DNA of 64,000 bases, taken from the NCBI RefSeq assembly GCF_001418655.1, contig NZ_LIQZ01000087.1:1-64000 (forward strand). The letters run 5' to 3'. Each line of letters opens with the position of its first letter. The stretch's first letter is position 1. A program made the translations under genes and the position numbers. The stretch is from Streptomyces phaeochromogenes (lineage in GTDB: Bacteria > Actinomycetota > Actinomycetes > Streptomycetales > Streptomycetaceae). The notes under the pieces were generated by a model that was not told where the DNA came from, did no database searches, and was given only the letters and a program-made list of their open reading frames with translations. Of this stretch, positions 1 to 7,782 are shown piece after piece.

Positions 1-2
1 CC

Positions 3-122
3 CTCACCCCCTCCGAGACCCGCCACATCCTCACCCCGGCGCTGCGCGCGGCGCTGGCCCCGAGGCCGCGCACCGGGGCAACCACCCGAGCGGGCCGTCG
101 GGGCTCGCCGACCTCTGGTTGA
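3..122 (+). CDS. C-terminal end of an unidentified protein (partial)
   Basis: An open frame enters from the left edge and stops with TGA at 120-122, giving about 39 residues. The stretch contains SETRHILTPALRAAL and then an Arg/Gly/Thr-rich tail. The helical part would fit the end of a regulator, but there is too little to name a family. A strong hairpin follows at 159-188. High-GC DNA often stays open by chance, so this is only a plausible gene end. Confidence 0.3.
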   Translation, partial: LTPSETRHILTPALRAALAPRPRTGATTRAGRRGSPTSG

Positions 123-158
123 GGGCGGGTGGTCGCAGTGTGGCTGCAGCAGGTGCCA

Positions 159-188
159 TCGGCCGGGGCAGGTTGCCGCCCCGGCCGA
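159..188. terminator. Strong hairpin, probable bidirectional terminator
   Basis: Bases 159-169 (TCGGCCGGGGC) and 178-188 (GCCCCGGCCGA) are a perfect 11-bp inverted repeat with an 8-nt loop. It lies just past the stop of the minus-strand propeller gene (ends at 200) and past the partial plus-strand frame, so it can serve both. There is no U-run, as is usual in Streptomyces. Confidence 0.7.
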
Positions 189-199
189 CGGTCCTTGGA

Positions 200-1552
200 T
201 CAGTCCTCGATTCGCGGCAGGAGCGAGACGATCCTGCTGTCGTGCCGGGCGACCAGAACGTCCTCGTAGAGCAGGAGCTGGGGCGGATTCCCGAAGGAGG
301 GCTCCGGCTTCTGGCTGCCGGTGTCGGAGTGGCCGCGCCAGACCTGCTTGCCCGTGCGCACGTCGAGGCCGGACAGGTCTCCGGTCGGGCCCACGAAGTA
401 CAAGACCCACTGGCTCGCCGACAGGACGGGCGCCGCGAGGCCCGTGATCGCGTCCTTGCCGGGCATCTTGACGCCCACCGGGACGGTCCACAGGGTCTTT
501 CCCGTGGTCAGCGAGTAGGCCGAGGCCTTGCCCTGCCAGGACACGGAGATCAGAAGATCACCGACGATGTCCGAGTTGGCCGGCTCTCCCTCGATCCGAT
601 AGGAGTGTGTGGTCTGCTCGCCGGAGCCGCTGACGTTGGTCAGCCGCAGGTCCTTGGTGCCCACGCTCTTCGCCGCGACCAGAACCATCCGGTCGCCCGA
701 GGTCCCGACGAGCTGCTGCCTGCCGGGCATGGTCACGACCTTCTCGGCACTTCCGGTGGCGGGATCGAGACGGAAGATGTCGGTGTCGCCCGGCTTCTCG
801 GTGTCCTGAGTGCACAGGAGATAGGGCACCCCGCTCAGCACCGCCCGCTCGCACACGATTCCCTTGTCCCAGGTGTGGCGCCACTTCTCCTCACCGGTCC
901 GCGGATCGAGGGCCGACATGGTGCGGAGCGAAGGGGTGTTCGCCAGGACCGCGCCGTCGATGAGCATGGCGGCCTGGTCGGTGCGGTCGTCCTGCGGCAT
1001 CTCGGCCGTCCACAGCACCTTGCCGGTGTCGGCGTCCACCGCCATCAGGTCCGTACCGCCGATGTAGTCACCGTTCGGCTCCTTGTCCGCGGTGTGATTG
1101 CGGTAGGCGTAGACCACGCCGTCCCGCACGGCGAACGCGTGGTCGGGCCCGTCGCCCTCGCGATTGACCTTGACGGTCCACAGCCGCTCGCCGGTGTTGG
1201 CGTCGAACTTCGCGACGTCGTACTTGGACCCGCTGCAGTACAGCGCGGAACCCTCCACCACGCAGCCCCGCTCGGCGGCGCCCGGGGCGCTGCTCTTCCA
1301 TGGTTTCCAACCGTCCGGTGACGCCGCCGGCCGCGCGGGCCGGTCATGCTCGGCCGTACCGCCGCCGAAGCCGAACACCGCCCCCACGGTGATCGCGGCA
1401 ACGGCCACCGCCGCCCCCGCGGCCTGCGAGTAACGGCGCCGACTGCGCCGCCGCACCACCGTTTCGGCCAGGTCCCCGGGCGCCCGTACCCGGTCCAGGG
1501 CGACCGCGCGCAGTGTCTCCCGGACCTTCTCCTCCACCTGCTCCGTCGTCAT
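200..1552 (-). CDS. Membrane-anchored PQQ-like beta-propeller protein, partner of the SigE-family sigma factor
   Basis: 450 residues. The start ATG at 1552 overlaps the sigma-factor stop (ATGA), so the pair is translationally coupled. Residues 1-42 are charged and cytoplasmic, and one membrane segment lies at about 45-65. The rest is extracellular, with repeated blade signatures of the type TGxxLW (GERLWTV, TGKVLWT, TGEEKW, TGKTLWT, TGKQVW), as in PQQ/BamB-like propellers. Coupled to an ECF-type sigma gene, it most likely acts as a sensor or anti-sigma partner, with the N-terminal tail meeting the sigma factor. That role is inferred from position. No classical zinc anti-sigma motif (HxxxCxxC) is present. 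Longer upstream readings of the frame lack a better start. Confidence 0.8.
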   Translation of the reverse strand: MTTEQVEEKVRETLRAVALDRVRAPGDLAETVVRRRSRRRYSQAAGAAVAVAAITVGAVFGFGGGTAEHDRPARPAASPDGWKPWKSSAPGAAERGCVVEGSALYCSGSKYDVAKFDANTGERLWTVKVNREGDGPDHAFAVRDGVVYAYRNHTADKEPNGDYIGGTDLMAVDADTGKVLWTAEMPQDDRTDQAAMLIDGAVLANTPSLRTMSALDPRTGEEKWRHTWDKGIVCERAVLSGVPYLLCTQDTEKPGDTDIFRLDPATGSAEKVVTMPGRQQLVGTSGDRMVLVAAKSVGTKDLRLTNVSGSGEQTTHSYRIEGEPANSDIVGDLLISVSWQGKASAYSLTTGKTLWTVPVGVKMPGKDAITGLAAPVLSASQWVLYFVGPTGDLSGLDVRTGKQVWRGHSDTGSQKPEPSFGNPPQLLLYEDVLVARHDSRIVSLLPRIED

Positions 1553-2100
1553 CCCTGGACCTCCTTCGGCGTGTAACTGAGCGACTGCACCTGTTCCGCG
1601 GGACTTTCGGGCCCGAGCTCCGGTACGAGCAGCCGGAGCTTGGCGAGCGACCGGTACGCCGTACTGCGCACCGTGCCGACCGGGCATCTCAGCAGCGCCG
1701 CGACCTCGGCCTCCGGCAGGTCCTCGAAGTAGCGCAGTACGACCACGGCCCGCTGCCGTTTCGTCAGCTTTCCGAGCGCCGCCCACAGCGCGATCCGCAG
1801 TTCGGTGTCCGACGCGGTGCCGGCGTCGCCGCCGGACTCGGGCAGTACGGGCACCGTCGTCTCGGCGCGGTGCCTGCGCAGCCGCCAGCGGTTGACCTGC
1901 TGGCGGTACATGACCTGGCGGACGTACGCCTCGGGCTGCTCGATATGAGCCCAGCGTCCGTAGGCCTTCATCAGCGCAATCTGCAGCAGGTCCTCCGCGG
2001 CATGCCGGTCCCCTCCGGTGAGCAGCACCGCGAGCTGCAGCAGCGCGGTGGAGCGCATCGCTACGAACTCCCGGAACTCGTCGTGACTTGTGGCCTCCAT
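1549..2100 (-). CDS. SigE-family ECF RNA polymerase sigma factor
   Basis: 183 residues. The chosen ATG at 2100 has a GGGAGG ribosome site just upstream; an upstream in-frame start would add 14 unrelated residues. Region sigma-2 spans about 8-75 (FREFVAMR..., AEDLLQIALMKAYGRW) and sigma-4 about 103-155 (LTKRQRAVVVLRYFEDLPEAE followed by a helix-turn-helix). No C-terminal extension of the SnoaL kind is present. Size and sequence fit the actinobacterial SigE family. The gene is the first of a two-gene operon with the beta-propeller membrane protein. It is divergent from the P450 gene, which could be a target, although I see no clear promoter motif to support that. Confidence 0.88.
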   Translation of the reverse strand: MEATSHDEFREFVAMRSTALLQLAVLLTGGDRHAAEDLLQIALMKAYGRWAHIEQPEAYVRQVMYRQQVNRWRLRRHRAETTVPVLPESGGDAGTASDTELRIALWAALGKLTKRQRAVVVLRYFEDLPEAEVAALLRCPVGTVRSTAYRSLAKLRLLVPELGPESPAEQVQSLSYTPKEVQG

Positions 2101-2292
2101 CGACCCTCCCCTTCTCGCAACCACCACGACGTGATGAACCACCCGTCGCTATCCCTCAGCGAGCGAGATTGTGTGTTCACACATGCCGTCGCCCCCGCGC
2201 GCGCCCCTGCCGTCTCCCGCGCCTTCGCCCAGGGCAAGATCGCACGTACCGTCACCGACGAACCGAAGACCCACGGGAATGGAGCCGCAAGC

Positions 2293-3471
2293 GTGACCGA
2301 CCCGTTGCAGGACCCGCGGTTCTTCGCCGATCCGTACCCGGCCTACGCCCGGCTGCGAGAGGCGGCGCCGGTGCGGAAGGTGCCCACCGGTTCAGGAGGG
2401 CGCGACAGCTACCTGGTCACGGGCTACGCGGAGGCCCGGGAGGCGTTCGCCGATCCTCGGCTCTCGAAGGACACCGTGCGGTTCTTCGCCGGGCGGCCGT
2501 CGCAGCGCGACCTCCATCCGGCCGTCTCCCGGAACATGCTTGCCACCGACCCTCCGCGGCACGCACGGCTGCGGGCCCTGGTGACGAAGGCGTTCACCAC
2601 CGGGGCCGTCGCACGGATGCGTCCGTACATCGCCGGCCTGGTCGACGAGTTGCTCGACGCCTGGCCCGACCGCGGACCGGTGGACCTCGTCGCGAGTCTC
2701 GCCGTCCCGCTGCCGGTCACTGTCATCTGCGAGATGCTGGGGGTACCCGAGTCCGACCGGCGGCTCGTGCGCACCTGGTCGAGCGAGCTGTTCGCCGCCG
2801 GAGATCCCCGACGGATCGACGCCGCCTCCCATGCCATCGGCGGCTACATGACCGACCTCGTCGCCGCCAGACGGAATTCGCCCGGCGAGAGTCTGCTCGA
2901 CGACCTCATCGCCGTACGCGACGGCCAGGATCAGCTGACCGAGGACGAACTCGTGTCGCTCGCCGTGCTCCTGCTCGTGGCCGGCCACGAGACCACCACC
3001 AACTTCATCGGCAACGCGGCCCTGGCGCTTCTCCAACACCCGGAGTCCCTCGCGCGGTTGAGGGCCGGGCCGCAGCTCCTCGGGAGTGCGCTGGACGAGT
3101 TGCTGCGCTTCGACTCGCCTGTCGGGATCGCCACGTTCCGTTACAGCACCGAGGAGTTCACGCTCGGCGGGACCGTGATTCCCGAAGGCGTTCCGGTACT
3201 CATCGCTCCCGGCGCCGCCAACCGCGACCCGAACCGATTCCCCGCACCGGACCAGCTCGATCTCGACCGCGGTGCCGCTGGGCATCTGGCTTTCGGCCAC
3301 GGAATTCACAGATGCCTGGGAGCACCTCTCGCGCGAGCCGAAGGCGAACTCGCACTCCGGGCTGTCATTTCCCGCTTCGACGACATTCGACTGGCCGTTC
3401 CCGCCGAGGAACTGGAATGGCGGCACACGCGATTGATGCGCGGCCTCGCGTCCCTGCCCCTCATCCTGTGA
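2293..3471 (+). CDS. Cytochrome P450 monooxygenase
   Basis: 392 residues with the usual class I bacterial P450 layout. The oxygen-binding I-helix motif AGHETT is at 230-235, the ExxR motif is ELLR at 269-272, and the haem loop is FGHGIHRCLG with the ligand Cys at 341. The GTG at 2293 is preceded by GGAG at 8-nt spacing and gives the normal N-terminus (DPRFFADPYPAYARL). Further upstream in-frame starts would add an atypical extension. It resembles the CYP105/107 group of Streptomyces, but the substrate cannot be read from the sequence. No ferredoxin gene is adjacent. It is divergent from the sigma factor and converges on the Nit1C operon end. Confidence 0.9.
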   Translation: MTDPLQDPRFFADPYPAYARLREAAPVRKVPTGSGGRDSYLVTGYAEAREAFADPRLSKDTVRFFAGRPSQRDLHPAVSRNMLATDPPRHARLRALVTKAFTTGAVARMRPYIAGLVDELLDAWPDRGPVDLVASLAVPLPVTVICEMLGVPESDRRLVRTWSSELFAAGDPRRIDAASHAIGGYMTDLVAARRNSPGESLLDDLIAVRDGQDQLTEDELVSLAVLLLVAGHETTTNFIGNAALALLQHPESLARLRAGPQLLGSALDELLRFDSPVGIATFRYSTEEFTLGGTVIPEGVPVLIAPGAANRDPNRFPAPDQLDLDRGAAGHLAFGHGIHRCLGAPLARAEGELALRAVISRFDDIRLAVPAEELEWRHTRLMRGLASLPLIL

Positions 3472-3489
3472 GGACGCGGGCGCGCGGGT

Positions 3490-4590
3490 TCACGTCGTGT
3501 CGAGCGAGCGGTAGAAGTCGAGGTGGCTGTGGGCCGCGGAGGCCCAGGTGTGGCGGGCGGCCAGGGCGCGGCCGGCCTCACGTCGCGCGGGGGCGTCCGT
3601 CGTGAGGGCGTGACCGAGTTCGGTGGCCAGGTCGTGGGGCGTGGCGGCGAAGCGGGCGGTGGGGCCGAAGACCTCGCGCAGGACGGGCAGGTCGCGTACG
3701 ACGAGCGGGACGCCGGCGGCCAGTGCCTCCATCGCGGCCAGGCCGAAGCCCTCCTTGACCGAGGGGAAGGCGAAGGCATCCGCGGCGGCCACCAGCGACG
3801 GCAGTTCGTCCTCGGCGACCTGGCCCAGCACGAGCGGTTCGACGCCGAGTTCGGCCGCCCGGTTCTCCCAGCGGGTCCGGTAGTCGCGGTAGTCGAAGAG
3901 GGTCTCGCCGCCCGCGATCACGAGCCGTACGGCCGGGTGCTCGGCGCGCAGGAGGGCGTACGCCTCCAGCAGGTCGAGGGAGCCCTTGCGGGGTTCGATG
4001 CCGCCGACGGTGAGGACGTAACCGCCCAGGCGGGAGCGCCAGTTCGCGCGGGCGGCCGGATCGGTCGTGGCGAAACGGTCGTACGCCACTCCGTTGGGGA
4101 CGACCTCCGCCTTGATGCCCCAGCCGTCGGTGAGTTCCGCGGCGACGGACGCCGACACGCAGATGTGCGCGTACGGCTCGACGATGGCGCGCTCGTGGCA
4201 GGCGGCCAGTTCGGGCGTGGTGAAGTGGTCGATGTGGTGGACCGTGCGGACGCAGCGGCCGTCCACCGCGTTGGCGCTGATGCAGTCCTGGGCATGGACG
4301 ATGTCGTACGCCGCCGCAAAGGGCTCGAAGGCCTCGCCGAGTACGGCGATGGAGCGCAGGATCCGCTCGCCGACGGACTCCTGCGGTGGGCCGTCCGGGA
4401 AAGGGACGATCCGCAGCCGTACGGCGGGATCCACGGGCCGGAAGAAGCCCGAGTCGCCGCCGCGGCCCAGCGTCCACACCGTGACGTCCTGCCCGGTCGC
4501 GGCGAGCGCCTCGGCGAGGGCGAGGGTGTGGACGACACCCCCGCGAGGCTTGGTGGAGTAGCTGAGCAGGGCGATCCCGAGCCCCGTCAC
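3490..4590 (-). CDS. GT4-type glycosyltransferase, MSMEG_0565 family (Nit1C locus)
   Basis: 366 residues; the GTG start overlaps the stop of the upstream gene (GTGA). A GT-B fold is indicated by the N-terminal LSYSTKPRGGVVHT loop, by GGIEPRKGSLDLLEAY at mid-length, and by the sugar-nucleotide site PSVKEGFGLAAMEALAAG with its E-x7-E pattern. The match to the MSMEG_0565 family of glycosyltransferases, which travel with nitrilase clusters, rests on the N-terminal signature and on the neighbours. It is the last gene of the nine-gene operon. The acceptor is unknown. A glycosyltransferase at the end of the operon suggests that the locus makes a glycosylated small molecule, but that is inference. 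Confidence 0.85.
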   Translation of the reverse strand: MTGLGIALLSYSTKPRGGVVHTLALAEALAATGQDVTVWTLGRGGDSGFFRPVDPAVRLRIVPFPDGPPQESVGERILRSIAVLGEAFEPFAAAYDIVHAQDCISANAVDGRCVRTVHHIDHFTTPELAACHERAIVEPYAHICVSASVAAELTDGWGIKAEVVPNGVAYDRFATTDPAARANWRSRLGGYVLTVGGIEPRKGSLDLLEAYALLRAEHPAVRLVIAGGETLFDYRDYRTRWENRAAELGVEPLVLGQVAEDELPSLVAAADAFAFPSVKEGFGLAAMEALAAGVPLVVRDLPVLREVFGPTARFAATPHDLATELGHALTTDAPARREAGRALAARHTWASAAHSHLDFYRSLDTT

Positions 4591-5423
4591 GAGGAGGTCT
4601 CCCGGTAGGCGTCCGGTCGCCGTTCGTCCAGGTGGCGCAGGATGCGGCGGGCGCGGTCGATCTCCTCCGCGACGTCGACCTCGGCGACGGCGAGGCCGGC
4701 CTTCGCCCAGGTGCGGGCGAGGATGTCGCCGCCGGGGCCGACCACCTTGGACTGGCCGAGGAAGCGCATGCCGCCCATCGCGCCGGTCTGGTTGGAGGAG
4801 GCCAGGACGACCTGGTTCTCGGCGGCGCGGGCCTGGTCGTACAGGTCGAAGAGCTTGGCCTGGCGGTCCTGCGCCATGCGCGGGGCGCGGTTGGTGATGC
4901 TGGTGGGCCAGGCGGACAGACAGGCGAGGATCTCGGCGCCGTCCAGGGCCAGGGAGCGGGCCGACTCGGGGAAGGTCTTGTCGTAGTCGATGAGCATGCC
5001 GAGACGGCCGACCGGGGTGTCGAAGGCGTCGAAGCGGTCGCCGGGGGAGTAGGCCGCCACCTCTCCGGCGGGCAGGTGGACCTTGCGGTGGCGGCCGAGG
5101 ATCCCGTCGCCGCTGACACAGACGGCGGCGTTGTAACGCTCGGTGCCGCCGTCCTCGCAGTAGCCGACGCAGACCACCATCTCGGCCGCCAGGCGCGCGA
5201 CTTGGAGGATCAGCGGGTCGTCGGGCTTCAGGGCCGGAGGCAGGGCCTCGGGGTCGGGGTGACGCAGGTCGGCGAGGTAACCGCCGAGGGCGGCGTCGGG
5301 CAGGACCAGCAGACCGGCGCCGGACCCCCTGGCGTCGTCGACGAGTTTCGCGATACGGGCCAGGTCGAACTCCAGGTCGCGGCCGAAATGGGCGGCCGCG
5401 GCCGCGATCCGGATGGTGCTCAT
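4587..5423 (-). CDS. Nitrilase-fold paralogue lacking the catalytic Cys and first Glu (probable pseudoenzyme)
   Basis: 278 residues, coupled by ATGA to the nitrilase upstream. It aligns over its whole length with the neighbour (opening IRIAAAAAHFGRDLEFD, HRKVH, and the closing RRPDAY). The carbon-nitrogen hydrolase triad is broken: the Glu position reads LPDAALGGY (Asp), Lys is kept in HRKVH, and the nucleophile position reads LIDYDKTFPE, with Asp where the neighbour has Cys in ICYDKAFPE. Codons checked on the minus strand are GAC at both sites. Length and fold core are intact, and there is no frameshift. It may be a structural or regulatory partner of the active nitrilase, since the family forms oligomers. 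Loss of nitrilase chemistry is firm; any remaining role is inference. Confidence 0.88.
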   Translation of the reverse strand: MSTIRIAAAAAHFGRDLEFDLARIAKLVDDARGSGAGLLVLPDAALGGYLADLRHPDPEALPPALKPDDPLILQVARLAAEMVVCVGYCEDGGTERYNAAVCVSGDGILGRHRKVHLPAGEVAAYSPGDRFDAFDTPVGRLGMLIDYDKTFPESARSLALDGAEILACLSAWPTSITNRAPRMAQDRQAKLFDLYDQARAAENQVVLASSNQTGAMGGMRFLGQSKVVGPGGDILARTWAKAGLAVAEVDVAEEIDRARRILRHLDERRPDAYRETSS

Positions 5424-6274
5424 GCGCTGACTGCTCCCGGGGAAAGGTCGTAGGTCTCGGGCCGCCGGTCGCGCAGATGCCCCATCGACCGGCGTGCGGT
5501 GTCCAGGGCCTGTACGACGTCGAGTTCGGCGACGGCGATGCCGGCCGTGACGCCGGTGTCGGCGAGGATCTCGCCGCCGGGGTCGACGACCTTGGCGCTG
5601 CCGACGAAGCGTAGCGACCCGAAGGTTCCCGACTGGTTGGCGGAGAGCCACACGATCTGGTTCTCCAGCGCGCGGGCCCGGTCGAACAGGTCGAAACGAC
5701 GCTTCCACCGGTCCTCTTCGAGGCTGGCGGCCGCGTTCGTACGGGATCCGGGCCACGCGGAGACGCAGACCCCGAGCTGCGCCCCGTCCAGGGCCAGTGC
5801 GCGGGCGGACTCCGGGAACGCCTTGTCGTAGCAGATCATCATGCCGATCCGGCCGGCCGGTGTGTCGAAGGCGTGGAAACGGTCGCCGGAGGCGTAGCTG
5901 GCGTCCTCGCCCAAAGGCTGGTGCACCTTGCGGTGGTTGCCGAGGACGCCGTCGCCGGTGACGCAGACGACGCTGTTGTAGCGCCGCCCGTCCGCCCCCG
6001 CCTCGCAGTAGCCCGCGACGACCGTCATCTCCCCGGCGAGGGCGGCCAGTCGGCGGATCTCGGGGCCGTCGAGAGCGAGGGCCGGCGGGCCCCCGTCCAG
6101 TTCCGTGTCGTCGTCGAGGCTCAGCAGATACCCGCCCAAGCACGCCTCCGGGAGCGCGAGCAGCCGTACGCCCTCCTCCCGGGCCTCCTTGATCAGCCGT
6201 TCGGCGGTCTGGAAGTCCTCCTCCAGGTCGCGGCCGAACTCGGCGGCGACGGCCGCCATGCGCAGGGCGGTCAT
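5420..6274 (-). CDS. Nit1-type nitrilase (carbon-nitrogen hydrolase)
   Basis: 284 residues. The catalytic triad is complete: Glu in LPEACLGGYL, Lys in HRKVH, Cys in ICYDKAFPE. Family members hydrolyse a nitrile or related C-N bond to acid and ammonia. This branch (sll0784/Nit1) is the core of the Nit1C cluster, which has been linked to nitrogen starvation in cyanobacteria and to cyanide assimilation in pseudomonads. The ATG at 6274 overlaps the stop of the GNAT-AIRS gene, and the stop overlaps the start of the inactive paralogue. The physiological substrate is not known for the family. Confidence 0.92.
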   Translation of the reverse strand: MTALRMAAVAAEFGRDLEEDFQTAERLIKEAREEGVRLLALPEACLGGYLLSLDDDTELDGGPPALALDGPEIRRLAALAGEMTVVAGYCEAGADGRRYNSVVCVTGDGVLGNHRKVHQPLGEDASYASGDRFHAFDTPAGRIGMMICYDKAFPESARALALDGAQLGVCVSAWPGSRTNAAASLEEDRWKRRFDLFDRARALENQIVWLSANQSGTFGSLRFVGSAKVVDPGGEILADTGVTAGIAVAELDVVQALDTARRSMGHLRDRRPETYDLSPGAVSA

Positions 6275-7782
6275 GCGGTCCCCATCCCGGTCACGCTGGA
6301 CGCGACCACTTCGGTGATCTCTCCGTCGGGCCAGCGCAGCCCGACCCCTTGTCCTTCGGCGAGTTCCCCGCAGACGCCGCCCGTGGCGGGTCCGGCCGGC
6401 AGGGGCGGTGCGCCCGGCTCGTCGGCCGTGAGCATCGCGAAGCCCGGGAAACAGGTGAACCAGTCGCCCACGGTCGCGGCCCGCGGTCGGGGCACGGCCG
6501 CCACATCGAGCACCGCGCGACAGCCGCTCGCCTCCGCGAGCATGCCGAGCGTGCCGGCGATCCCGGCCATCGACACGTCCTTGGCGGCGGCGGGCCGGGC
6601 GGCGGCCACCGAACCGGTCATCGCGCGCAGTTCGTCCGTACGGCGGTGGGTGGACGAGTCCCACTGGCGGCCCCGGTATCCGGGGCGCCAGCCGCCACCG
6701 AGGTCGGCGGTCAGCCGAACGGCGTGTCCTGGGCGTCCGCCGCCGCCCGGAACCGGGCGGTCGGTGCGACCGAGAGCGGTCACCGACAGGGCGGCCGGGA
6801 CGCCGAGCTGGGTGTGTCCGCCGAGCACCGGCACGTCGTACGACCGCGCTGCCCCGGCCAGTCCGGCGAGGACCCGAGCGGCGTGCGCCGCGTCGCGAGC
6901 GCCCACCGCGTCCAGCAGCCCGAGCGGTGAAGCACCCATCGCCGCAAGGTCGTTGACATTGACGAGGACCGCGCACCAGCCCGCCCACCCGGGGTCTCGC
7001 TCGACCATCGACGGCACGATCGCGTCGCACGCGGCGATCATGTCGGTGCCGGGGACGGGAGCCCCGTCGTCACCGACGAAGCCGGTACCTCCGAGGACGG
7101 CTCGCGCCGCGGTGCGCAGGGCCCCGCCGACAGGGTCCTGGGCGGCGGCGCGAACCGCCGGTTCACGGAGGGCCGTCAGGAGCGGCCCCAGGGCGGACTT
7201 CGTGCCCGCCGTGAGGGCGGCGATGCGGCCGATCGGCCAACGCATCAGTACATGCGGGGTGTTCGCGACCTCGACGTCCCGGACCCGCTGCCAGCCGAGG
7301 CGCCGGAACAGCGTCTCGCTCGGGGCCTGGACGGTCGCGTCGAACCGCAGCACGCCCTCCGCCTCCGCCCGGGCGCAGGCGGCTCGGACGAGCGCCGCAC
7401 CGATGCCGTGCGGGCCGCGCGCCCGGCGGGCGACGACCAGGCGACCGCCCTGCCACCAGCCGATGTCGGGGCCGTCGTCGACCGGGCCGAGACGCACCCC
7501 GCCGACCACGGCGCCCGCCGGATCCTTCGCGACCAGGACGACGGTCCGGGGGTCGCTGTCGCGGTCGTCCAGATCATGGCGGGCGAAGAGCCCCTGCTCG
7601 TGGACGAAGGCGTCACGGCGCAGCTGCCGGTAGGCGGCCACGTCCGTCGTGCCCTCCGCCTCCTCGATGCGGAAGGTGGGCAGCCGGGCGAGCGTGCTGC
7701 GGTCGCCCAGCAGAGCCAGGATGTCCTGCGGCCCGTCCACGGCGGGCCCGACGACGGAACCGTCGAGGTACACGCCGCTCAC
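6271..7782 (-). CDS. GNAT acetyltransferase fused to AIR synthase-like protein, MSMEG_0567 family
   Basis: 503 residues from the GTG at 7782, which overlaps the radical SAM stop as GTGA; another GTG at 7809 would add nine residues. Residues about 35-190 are a GNAT domain (motif A around ARGPHGIGAAL; a HEQGLF motif near 61). Residues about 195-500 are AIR synthase/PurM-like, with ATP-binding features such as VNVNDLAAMGASPLGLLDA and GGHTQLGVP. In cyanobacteria these are separate genes (sll0786 and sll0787); the fusion is the mycobacterial MSMEG_0567 form. The acetyl acceptor and the phosphorylated substrate are unknown. It lies between the radical SAM enzyme and the nitrilase in the operon. Confidence 0.88.
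   Translation of the reverse strand: MSGVYLDGSVVGPAVDGPQDILALLGDRSTLARLPTFRIEEAEGTTDVAAYRQLRRDAFVHEQGLFARHDLDDRDSDPRTVVLVAKDPAGAVVGGVRLGPVDDGPDIGWWQGGRLVVARRARGPHGIGAALVRAACARAEAEGVLRFDATVQAPSETLFRRLGWQRVRDVEVANTPHVLMRWPIGRIAALTAGTKSALGPLLTALREPAVRAAAQDPVGGALRTAARAVLGGTGFVGDDGAPVPGTDMIAACDAIVPSMVERDPGWAGWCAVLVNVNDLAAMGASPLGLLDAVGARDAAHAARVLAGLAGAARSYDVPVLGGHTQLGVPAALSVTALGRTDRPVPGGGGRPGHAVRLTADLGGGWRPGYRGRQWDSSTHRRTDELRAMTGSVAAARPAAAKDVSMAGIAGTLGMLAEASGCRAVLDVAAVPRPRAATVGDWFTCFPGFAMLTADEPGAPPLPAGPATGGVCGELAEGQGVGLRWPDGEITEVVASSVTGMGTA

Noticed and set aside
4587-5423. Treating the second nitrilase as an ordinary active enzyme
   Set aside because: Checked codons show Asp at both the nucleophile and the first Glu positions; no other Cys lies in the motif.
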